Source: a virus. Taken from it: 42,480 nucleotides of DNA. Shown in pieces: positions 6,798 to 14,164 of the stretch. The DNA lies in IMG/VR virus record IMGVR_UViG_3300006874_000032, positions 1 to 42,480 of that record; one strand, 5' to 3'. The notes below the pieces were generated by a model that had not been told where the DNA came from, did not search any database, and was given only the letters and a program-made list of their open reading frames with translations. A program made the translations under genes and the position numbers. Each line of letters begins with the position of its first letter. The stretch's first letter is position 1.

Positions 6798-9700
6798 ATG
6801 GCTAGAATAAAATCATATGACCAAGACTCTACGCTCAACAAAGCGGATAAAGTATTAGGTACAGACTCTGCCACAGGCAAGACTAAAAACTATACAATAG
6901 AGTCAATACTAAGTGTAGCTAACGAAGACAACTTAGTTGAGGTTTTTGATGGTGCTGCCTTTGAATTTCAAGACTATGTAAACCCAGCCGGAGAAGTAAA
7001 CGGAGTATTAAATTTAAATGCCGGTATAGCTACAAATGCTGCTTTTAGCGCAATAAGTGTTTTATATATTAGCGTTAACGATAAATCTGGGAACTCTTTA
7101 CGTGAGTATTTAGAAAATGCTGATAATGATTTTATTAAAATCAGCAAGACAGATAACCTCAACCAGTTTGGTATTTATGAAGTTACAGGCATTGAAGATT
7201 ATGGAAGCAATAAATATAAAAAGCTTACATTAACGCCTAGGGGTACAAATGGTACTTTAACAGTCGGTACAAAATACTTTGTAGCAAATTATTCTGCATT
7301 ATATGATCAAGACTTTTCTGATGATTCTGTTACTGAATTTGGTGATGTAAGCAAGGCTGGTTCTGGAGAAATTATTACAACCATTGAAAGAGGGCAATTA
7401 CAAAGCTTAAATGCAAATGCTTTGTTACATAGCGATGTAGTGGACAATACAACCTCAACAGCTACAGATTTACCTTTATCAGCAAATCAAGGTAAGGTGC
7501 TAAAGGATCTTATTAATGCAATCAATACACTTTTAACAAGTGATAATATTGCTCTTGATACATTGCAGGAAGTTGTAAATTATATTGAAACCAATAGAGA
7601 AACATTAGATGCTTTGAGCGTATCTAGTATTCCAGGGCTTCAAGCTGCTTTAGATTTAAAACAAAACACTGAGGCTGGTAAAGGTTTATCTGCTAATGAC
7701 TTTACAGATGTATTGCTAGCTAAGTTAAACAGTATTGCGGAAAATGCGGAAGTGAATGTAAATGCTAATTGGTCTGCTACTTCAGGGGATGCGTTTATTG
7801 AAAACAAGCCAACCGATTTAACTAACTTAACTATCCATGATGTAGAAGAACTACGCGATATTAGTAGTGCTGGTTCCGGGGCTATTATAACAGGGGACGA
7901 AAGAAACAGAATTAGTCCCAGTCACGAAACGTTTATTGGCTTATCTACAGCGGAAAGAACAAAATTAACAGGAATTGATGTTAATGCTATTACAAGAGTA
8001 GTAACTGATGGTGCAGATAGTATTACTGTCCCCCCCGATAATGCGCAGCAAAATGTAAAAGCTGACTGGGATGAAGATGACGTTAATAGCGATGCGTTTA
8101 TCCAAAACAAACCAACAGATTTAACTAATATAAGTTTATATAATGTAATAGACTTAGGAGATGTTTCAAGTGCTGGGTCTGGTGAGATTATAACAGGAGA
8201 CGAAAGAACAAAATTAAATAGTATTGAAGAAGGGGCTGAGGTTAATATAAAACCAAATTGGAATGCTGCCACAGGAGACGATGCTGAAATACTAAATAAA
8301 CCTAGTATTGCCTTAAGTACTACTACAATAGAAGTTCAAGGTACAACTAATGAAATAGAGGTATCTCCGGTTGGACCACAAGATTTATCTGCTAATAGAA
8401 CTTTTACCGTTGGGTTACCAAATGATGTTACAGTAGGACAAGACCTTACTGTGACAAGAGATGTTACGGTAACTGAAAATTTAGCTGTTGGAGATACTAT
8501 TGAGCTTTTAAATAATCAAACAACAACTCCTACTTTTGATAACGGTATATATTACACCACAGAAGGCACACATGATACATTACATTTTAGGTACCATGGA
8601 CATGATATAAGTATTGATAAATTTACAGAAGTATTACCTTCGGGTATTTTAAATGGCGGTGAGTTATCTACAACGGCAGGATCAACTACATTTACTATTG
8701 CCGCAGGTAATGGTATAATAAACGATTTAAATAAATCAGCTGGATCAGAGCCACATCCAGAAATTATAAATATAGAGTGGTCTGCACAGACTATTACAGT
8801 ATTTAATTTAGATTCTAATAATTCAGATCAATTAAATGCTTGGGTATACATAGATAACACTGGAACAGTGCGACAACAAGCGGGTGCTTTTACAGAGGCA
8901 CAGTTTAGAACACATATACCGGTGGGGTCTATTATACACACATCAGGAACAACACAGTTTGCGCGTACTTTTCCTAGAACAGCATATAACTCAATGGCAC
9001 AGCACAATGAGTTTATAGCTGCTTTCGGGCCTTTAAAAAAATCAGGGCATGCTATAACAGCTAATGGTGCAAACCTTAGCCTTGATAGATCTTCTGGCGT
9101 TGCTTTTGCTTTAGGAAGAAACTATGCAATAGACCCTGAAAATCCTTCTACTGTATCTGATGGTGCAAGAACAGCTGCATTAATGCATAGGTATTATAGC
9201 AATGGTAGCGGAGGATTTGTTAAAGATAACAATGGAGGAGCTGGTTACACCGGCGTTGACCCTACCAAATACGATAATGGTACCGGCACATTGGTTACTG
9301 TTCCCGGTGGTAGTTATACTGTACAAAGATTATTCTATTTTCCAGGCACACCGAATATATTAATTTCATATTACGGGAAAGCTACATATGCAAATCTTGA
9401 TACTGCTGAAAGAAGTTATTTATTAGAAAGCTTTCAAGAAGATGATAACACATCTCAACAAGCAATATATGTTGGGGCAATTATTATGAAAGCTGGCGCT
9501 ACTGCGTTAAATGACCCAGCAGATGCTAAAATATTAATAGCTGGACAGTTTAGAAGCTTGGCTGCAACTAATTTAGGTGGCGTTGCCGCTTCAGCTGCTA
9601 TTGGAGATTTAACAGATGTATCTATTACAGGCGTTTCTAATGACCATTTCTTACGGTACAATAGCTCAAGCACAAACTGGGAAAATACAGCTATAACTTC

Positions 9701-11543
9701 TGACAATATTACAGAAGGCACTAGTAATTTATATTATCCCGCAGCTGATTCTACAAAAGTTGGTTTTATATCTGTAACGCAAGCTGTTGATTTAGACACA
9801 ATAGAATCTGATACAGCCACTAATAATAGTAAAGTTACATTTCCAGGTTTTGGTACAATAGCCGGAACAGCTTTAGAAGGTGGTACAACTACTGACGATA
9901 TTACTGAGGGCACTAATAATCTATATTATACAGAAGCGAAAGTTTCTGCTAATACTAATGTTGCCGCTAATACAAGCAAAGTTTCATTTCCTGGATTTGG
10001 AACATCGGCAGGCACTGCTTTAGAAGGCAATACGCAATTTGTAGACGGTACAGGTACTGCTGGTAGCTTACCAAAATTTAGCGATACAGACACTTTAACA
10101 GACTCAGCTATATCTGAATCAGGTGAAGTAGTAGATATTGCAACTACGGGGGCCATACGCGTTCCAGATGGTACTACAGCAGAAAGACCCGGTACTCCAG
10201 TTGCTGGAATGTTCAGGTATAATACTGAAGATAACCAATTTGAAGGCTACACTACAGAGTGGGGTGCAATTGCTGGTGGTGGCGGAGGAACTGGCGAAAT
10301 TGTTAAAGAAACATTTAGTGGAACTGGGTTGCAAGCTTCTTTTAATTTATCAGATACTATAGTCGATATAGATAATATAAATGTATATGTTGATGGTGTG
10401 TATCAATATCCATCTAACTATACGGTAAGTGGCAATACGGTTACATTTGCTTCTGGTTCAATTCCAGCTTCCGGAACTGATAATGTTCACGTAAGACACA
10501 ATGTAAACGCACCTACTTTAACTGAGGGTGCTGCATTTAGCACATCCGGAAGTTTAGTCGGGGATGGTGCAACATTATCTTTTTCTTTAGGTGGAACGCC
10601 AAGATCGTCTGATCATACAATGGTATTTTTAGAGGGTGTGTATCAAGAAAAAGAAAACTATTCTATATCTGGTTCTAATATTGTATTTACAACAGCCCCA
10701 CCTAATGGCTATAGTATTGAAGTTAAATATGTAAGTGGTCTTTTAGATTTAACTAGTGTAGGAGAGATTGTTTTAGATGAGCTTACAGGTGATGGGACAA
10801 CTACTTATGCGCTTTCATCAGCACCGCTTTCTGAAAACTACACCAATGTATACATAGAGGGCGTATACCAAGAAAAAGGAACTTACAGTATTGCTGGGTC
10901 TAATATTGTATTTAGTTCTAACGTACCCGTTGGCTATAGTATTGAAGTAAGTATATATAAAACTATACCATCTGGCAGTGTAACTCAAACAACATTTCAA
11001 ACAGATACTTTTACAGCGAACGGAACTGAAACAGACTTTGCACTTGTAAATGGTTCACCGGCTAGTAAAGCCCTTACAATGGTGTTTATACAAGGTGTAT
11101 ATCAAGCTAAGTCTAATTATAATTTAGTTTCAAACGAAATACAATTTACAGCTGGAACACCTGCAGAAGATGATGTTATTGAAGTTATTTCAATTAGCGC
11201 CATCAATACTGCTAGTTCACCTGTAACAAGTGTTAACGGAGAAGTTGGTGCTGTAACAGTGCAATCAAAACATAGTGTTTCTGTTATAGGCGCAAATACA
11301 AATGCGGTCGCAAATACAGTTTATGTATTTACAGCTTCATTAACATTAACTTTGCCAGCATCCCCAGGGCTTGGTGACTCAATAAAAATATCTAACCTAT
11401 CTGGAGTTGATACGTGTGTATTAGGTAGCAATGGAAATAAAATAATGGACGCAGCAGCAGATCTTACTTTAGATACAGCTTCTGCTAGTTTTGAATTGAT
11501 TTGGTCTGGTTCATCAAAAGGCTGGGTAATAATAGGACAATAA
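6798..11543 (+). CDS. Large modular tail fibre / spike protein (1581 aa)
   Basis: An extended, repeat-rich fibre protein. Residues 1-110 form a unique N-terminal, virion-attachment-like part. Residues about 175-505 hold three copies of a module with D-V-S-x-A-G-S-G-E-I-I and N-K-P-T-D-L-T-N. Residues about 555-590 have short D-V-T-V repeats (shaft). Residues about 600-930 are a larger globular region. Residues about 1167-1467 hold four tandem beta-modules, each with G-V-Y-Q. The last 75 residues form a tip domain ending in G-W-V-I-I-G-Q, similar in style to other fibre ends in this window. There are no enzymatic motifs. The next fibre gene starts one base after the stop. Its role is host recognition, inferred from architecture. 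Confidence 0.85.
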   Translation: MARIKSYDQDSTLNKADKVLGTDSATGKTKNYTIESILSVANEDNLVEVFDGAAFEFQDYVNPAGEVNGVLNLNAGIATNAAFSAISVLYISVNDKSGNSLREYLENADNDFIKISKTDNLNQFGIYEVTGIEDYGSNKYKKLTLTPRGTNGTLTVGTKYFVANYSALYDQDFSDDSVTEFGDVSKAGSGEIITTIERGQLQSLNANALLHSDVVDNTTSTATDLPLSANQGKVLKDLINAINTLLTSDNIALDTLQEVVNYIETNRETLDALSVSSIPGLQAALDLKQNTEAGKGLSANDFTDVLLAKLNSIAENAEVNVNANWSATSGDAFIENKPTDLTNLTIHDVEELRDISSAGSGAIITGDERNRISPSHETFIGLSTAERTKLTGIDVNAITRVVTDGADSITVPPDNAQQNVKADWDEDDVNSDAFIQNKPTDLTNISLYNVIDLGDVSSAGSGEIITGDERTKLNSIEEGAEVNIKPNWNAATGDDAEILNKPSIALSTTTIEVQGTTNEIEVSPVGPQDLSANRTFTVGLPNDVTVGQDLTVTRDVTVTENLAVGDTIELLNNQTTTPTFDNGIYYTTEGTHDTLHFRYHGHDISIDKFTEVLPSGILNGGELSTTAGSTTFTIAAGNGIINDLNKSAGSEPHPEIINIEWSAQTITVFNLDSNNSDQLNAWVYIDNTGTVRQQAGAFTEAQFRTHIPVGSIIHTSGTTQFARTFPRTAYNSMAQHNEFIAAFGPLKKSGHAITANGANLSLDRSSGVAFALGRNYAIDPENPSTVSDGARTAALMHRYYSNGSGGFVKDNNGGAGYTGVDPTKYDNGTGTLVTVPGGSYTVQRLFYFPGTPNILISYYGKATYANLDTAERSYLLESFQEDDNTSQQAIYVGAIIMKAGATALNDPADAKILIAGQFRSLAATNLGGVAASAAIGDLTDVSITGVSNDHFLRYNSSSTNWENTAITSDNITEGTSNLYYPAADSTKVGFISVTQAVDLDTIESDTATNNSKVTFPGFGTIAGTALEGGTTTDDITEGTNNLYYTEAKVSANTNVAANTSKVSFPGFGTSAGTALEGNTQFVDGTGTAGSLPKFSDTDTLTDSAISESGEVVDIATTGAIRVPDGTTAERPGTPVAGMFRYNTEDNQFEGYTTEWGAIAGGGGGTGEIVKETFSGTGLQASFNLSDTIVDIDNINVYVDGVYQYPSNYTVSGNTVTFASGSIPASGTDNVHVRHNVNAPTLTEGAAFSTSGSLVGDGATLSFSLGGTPRSSDHTMVFLEGVYQEKENYSISGSNIVFTTAPPNGYSIEVKYVSGLLDLTSVGEIVLDELTGDGTTTYALSSAPLSENYTNVYIEGVYQEKGTYSIAGSNIVFSSNVPVGYSIEVSIYKTIPSGSVTQTTFQTDTFTANGTETDFALVNGSPASKALTMVFIQGVYQAKSNYNLVSNEIQFTAGTPAEDDVIEVISISAINTASSPVTSVNGEVGAVTVQSKHSVSVIGANTNAVANTVYVFTASLTLTLPASPGLGDSIKISNLSGVDTCVLGSNGNKIMDAAADLTLDTASASFELIWSGSSKGWVIIGQ
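7320..8310 (+). repeat. Three copies of a DVSxAGSG / NKPTDLTN module
   Basis: Protein-level repeats inside the large fibre gene. D-V/I-S-x-A-G-S-G is encoded near 7340, 7855 and 8158. Each is followed by E-R-x-K-L-x-x-I and N-W-x-x-x-x-G-D-A, with N-K-P-T-D-L-T-N in two copies and a shortened N-K-P in the third. Similar modules occur in fibres of many marine phages, and this is consistent with duplication within the shaft. Confidence 0.65.
10297..11200 (+). repeat. Four tandem ~77-residue GVYQ beta-modules in the fibre
   Basis: G-V-Y-Q is encoded near 10396, 10633, 10860 and 11094, spaced about 227-237 bases apart. Each unit has the pattern G-x-G-x-x-x-x-F-x-L, then V-F/Y-x-x-G-V-Y-Q, an N-Y/T-Y-S strand, I-V/Q-F and I-E-V. 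Units 2 and 3 are most alike (E-G-V-Y-Q-E-K; S-I-x-G-S-N-I-V-F), suggesting the most recent duplication. They look like beta-sandwich modules near the fibre tip. Confidence 0.75.
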
Positions 11544-11544
11544 T

Positions 11545-12132
11545 ATGGGAAATTTAACAGATCATTTTGCTAGTAGCGGCGGAGGAAATAATATTTTAGA
11601 ACAATTATCTTTTAATTGTGATAATCAAACTATTTCAACGCTACAAGGGGATATTACAGTGCCTAATTGCACAGTTTATCAAAACGTAACTTCCACATCA
11701 TTAGTTGACGTAACCAATAGCTCGTTTGCATATCAGCCTCCTACTGGCACTACAAAAGTTGTTATTGAGTATAGATTTCATCAAGCAAATGACGAGGTAG
11801 CTAATTATTCTACACTAGGTTCAATGCTAGGAAACGTAGACGGTATAGATGTTGTAACTTCAAAAATACAATGGATGGATTATGGCTATAGCAACTACGA
11901 AAGAAGTGCTCAGATTAGAGATATTAGGTGCGAGATTAAAATTAATGGACAAACTGATGATATTGCTAACGGAACAATGAATACTTGGGATTCTCCTAAA
12001 GATATAAAGATACGTGCAGCATGCTACGATTCTTCAACATATAATTATTGGTTGCATAGAACAAATTATTGGATTACTAGTAGTAATGAACAATTTGTAA
12101 TACCATCATATACTATAACAGCTTACACTTAA
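11545..12132 (+). CDS. Putative virion/fibre accessory protein
   Basis: A 195-residue protein starting one base after the large fibre stop. Residues 45-100 (V-D-V-T-N-S-S-F-A-Y-Q-P, V-V-I-E-Y-R-F-H) match a beta-sandwich pattern that I know from small structural proteins of marine tailed phages, where T-S-L-V-D-V is followed by G-T-T-K-V-V-I-E-Y. The rest is beta-rich with W-x-x-P-K-D-I-K-I-R-A. No membrane or catalytic motif is seen. It lies inside the fibre cluster, so it is probably a fibre tip, collar or decoration protein. No specific function can be given. Confidence 0.6.
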   Translation: MGNLTDHFASSGGGNNILEQLSFNCDNQTISTLQGDITVPNCTVYQNVTSTSLVDVTNSSFAYQPPTGTTKVVIEYRFHQANDEVANYSTLGSMLGNVDGIDVVTSKIQWMDYGYSNYERSAQIRDIRCEIKINGQTDDIANGTMNTWDSPKDIKIRAACYDSSTYNYWLHRTNYWITSSNEQFVIPSYTITAYT

Positions 12133-12147
12133 AACAATACAAGCAGT

Positions 12148-12456
12148 ATGGCAAATACATATACACATAGAATAGTTTCTTTAAAAAAAGAAAATGGCGT
12201 TTACCTTAATATGATTAAGAGCTTTATAATTGAAGTAACGGCATCTAATGGGTCAAACCAGATTTCTGAAGAGTATAAGATTGATTTGCCAGATCCAGAA
12301 ATGGATTTTACTGAATATCAAAATTTGCAAGAATCAGATTTAATAACCTGGTATGAAAATGATTCTATTCAAAAAGATTTTGTAACACGTGATATTGATA
12401 AAAAGCTTCAAGAAAGTACACAAGATAATGTTGAATCAAACTTTCCTTGGTTATGA
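12148..12456 (+). CDS. DUF7936-like small phage protein
   Basis: A 102-residue acidic protein starting with Met-Ala. The N-terminal 45 residues are a beta-hairpin-like region (Y-T-H-R-I-V-S-L-K-K, F-I-I-E-V-T-A). The second half is helical and ends in N-F-P-W-L, with an earlier I-T-W-Y-E. This arrangement recalls the DUF7936 family (N-terminal strands, a W-Y/W motif, and a terminal P-W) found near fibre or structural genes in cyanophages and other marine phages. Function is unknown. It overlaps the next gene by 4 bases (ATGA). Confidence 0.55.
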   Translation: MANTYTHRIVSLKKENGVYLNMIKSFIIEVTASNGSNQISEEYKIDLPDPEMDFTEYQNLQESDLITWYENDSIQKDFVTRDIDKKLQESTQDNVESNFPWL

Positions 12457-13229
12457 TAGGTGTTACACAATTGCTATCAAAGCCACTTAGTTATATCCCA
12501 GGAAACGGCACTCAAGGCAATCCTTTTACATCATATGAAGAGGTAGCCTCAAGTAGCCAACCAAATGGAGTTTATTATTTTGATGATGGTACAAGAATAA
12601 GACAAATGTATCTTGACATTGACGGCACTGAAAACGGTACAGGCACCAGAGGGTGGGCTAGAATTGATTCTTCTATAGGAACACCGTATTTAGGACAAGA
12701 ATGCACTAGTAGCGCAGCTGGTATAACGGCTAATGGTCTTATAACCGTTCAAGCTCAAACGACTCCATTAGGTAGTGGTAGTCATGGAGGTTGTGGAACT
12801 GGATTTAATTCAACGTATATTAAAGCTAGAAAGTTTGCTATGAGTAATATATCTTCAAATAGCAGTCCTAGTTATAAAACAACATATTTTGCTGTAGTAA
12901 CCTCACCAACTACATTAAGAAGTGATTGGTATGGTAATCAATCAGGAAACGGAGGTTATTATTATCCAGGTGCATATCTTTTTACAAACCCTGCCGGAGC
13001 AGCATGGCAACTGTATAATTACACAAGTAACTCACTACAACCACCGACCAACGTAACTTCTTTAGCTAACTCAGCTAACGGAGAATTTAATGGCGGCGTG
13101 CGATATGGTATGTTTACAGGAGTTGTTTATGATCTATTTGATACTCAAGATAGAACAATACATATAGGACAATCAACATACCCTGGCACAAACACATTGT
13201 GGAGCGCAAAGATATGGTTTAAATATTAA
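12453..13229 (+). CDS. Putative fibre tip protein with fibrinogen-like N-terminal fold
   Basis: A 258-residue protein. I prefer the ATG at 12453, which overlaps the previous TGA as ATGA, over the ATG six bases earlier. Residues about 20-70 hold G-N-P-F-T-S-Y-E-E-V, then G-V-Y-Y-F-D-D-G and a Gly/Trp turn (R-G-W-A-R-I). This resembles the start of fibrinogen C-terminal-like domains found in phage proteins (S-G-x-Y, then C-D-M, then G-G-W). The rest is Gly/Ser/Tyr/Asn-rich with I-W-F-K-Y at the end. It is probably a receptor- or sugar-binding protein; the fold call is tentative. Confidence 0.5.
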   Translation: MIGVTQLLSKPLSYIPGNGTQGNPFTSYEEVASSSQPNGVYYFDDGTRIRQMYLDIDGTENGTGTRGWARIDSSIGTPYLGQECTSSAAGITANGLITVQAQTTPLGSGSHGGCGTGFNSTYIKARKFAMSNISSNSSPSYKTTYFAVVTSPTTLRSDWYGNQSGNGGYYYPGAYLFTNPAGAAWQLYNYTSNSLQPPTNVTSLANSANGEFNGGVRYGMFTGVVYDLFDTQDRTIHIGQSTYPGTNTLWSAKIWFKY

Positions 13230-13232
13230 AAT

Positions 13233-13589
13233 ATGGCATTAACAAAAATAACGTCAGGTGTAATAGCCTCTGAATTTCAAACCTCAGCTAATATTAGTGG
13301 GTCATCATCGCCGCAAACGGTAGATTGGAATAGTTCACAAATATTTAGAATTACACCAAACGCTCCTATTACATTAAACTTTACTGATTACAAAATTGGT
13401 ATGGTTAAAATAATTGTAGCAACTGGAGATGGTGTAGCTGCTAATGTTCTTACGTTTCCAAGTGAAGCAATATTATTAGGCGGTGAATTTGATACTACTT
13501 TAGGAACAAAAAACTTTATACAAATAGTCTGTACAGATGACAATGGAACACCAGAGTTTTTCTATACAATATCACAACAAGCAACATAA
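13233..13589 (+). CDS. Fibre tip domain protein, paralogue A
   Basis: A 118-residue beta-rich protein starting M-A-L-T-K-I. The pattern D-W-N-S-S-Q-I-F, then I-T-L-N-F-T-D, G-M-V-K-I-I-V, L-T-F-P, N-F-I-Q-I-V-C-T-D-D and F-Y-T-I-S is shared in the same order with the next gene, and more distantly with the C-terminus of the first gene in the window. Such domains often end tail fibres of marine phages. A stand-alone copy directly behind fibre genes suggests a detachable tip or an exchangeable receptor-binding unit. No enzymatic motifs are seen. Confidence 0.6.
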   Translation: MALTKITSGVIASEFQTSANISGSSSPQTVDWNSSQIFRITPNAPITLNFTDYKIGMVKIIVATGDGVAANVLTFPSEAILLGGEFDTTLGTKNFIQIVCTDDNGTPEFFYTISQQAT

Positions 13590-13591
13590 TT

Positions 13592-13915
13592 ATGGCATTT
13601 ACAAAAGTAAAAAGCGAAGTTTTAGCGGATGAGTTTTTTTCATCTAGCACAATTACAACAGACGTTGATTGGACAGCTTCATCTGTGTTTACAAAAACAT
13701 GTACCGCTGATACTACCCTTACATTTTCTAATGTAAAAACGGGTATGGTTAAAACATTAGTTATTGACGGAAATTATGCAATAACATGGCCTGCTGGAGT
13801 TAAATGGCTTAATGGTGAATATAGTGGTACGGCTACAAAAAACATTATTCAGTTAATATCAACAAATGATGATACTGAAATATTTGGAACAATTTCAAAC
13901 TACACTGCAGTATAA
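13592..13915 (+). CDS. Fibre tip domain protein, paralogue B
   Basis: A 107-residue paralogue of the preceding gene, two bases behind it. It shares M-A-F-T-K-V, D-W-T-A-S-S-V-F, T-L-T-F-S-N, G-M-V-K-T-L-V, a W-P-A-G-V-K-W strand, N-I-I-Q-L-I-S-T-N-D-D and I-F-G-T-I-S. About a third of positions look identical by eye. The pair probably arose by tandem duplication followed by divergence, giving two alternative or cooperating tip units. Function is inferred from architecture and place. Confidence 0.6.
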   Translation: MAFTKVKSEVLADEFFSSSTITTDVDWTASSVFTKTCTADTTLTFSNVKTGMVKTLVIDGNYAITWPAGVKWLNGEYSGTATKNIIQLISTNDDTEIFGTISNYTAV

Positions 13916-14163
13916 TGAAAGCACGCTTAGAAGCAGGTAAGGTTGTAAAGTACAATACTATACCAAACATACTATCAAACGGAAACAAAAGTATTACTAA
14001 TGCAAATAGAGCATCTGATGAGGTGCTCGAAGAATTTGGATTTTTTAATGTTGTTGTTCCGGATTATGATATTGGAACACAAGCAATAAATAATTTACAC
14101 TTTAGTGCAACAAATAATTACTTTACCTACGATGTCGTAGCTAGAGAAATAGAAACAGAGTAA
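13915..14163 (+). CDS. Small hypothetical protein in fibre cluster
   Basis: An 82-residue protein whose ATG shares one base with the upstream TAA (TAATG). It begins M-K-A-R-L-E-A-G-K-V-V-K-Y-N and has F-G-F-F-N-V-V-V-P-D-Y-D near residues 41-52. The composition is soluble and mixed. The start and length recall small proteins that sit beside fibres in other phages, such as fibre-assembly helpers, but I cannot place it in a family. Tight spacing on both sides argues that it is co-expressed with the fibres. Confidence 0.5.
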   Translation: MKARLEAGKVVKYNTIPNILSNGNKSITNANRASDEVLEEFGFFNVVVPDYDIGTQAINNLHFSATNNYFTYDVVAREIETE

Positions 14164-14164
14164 T

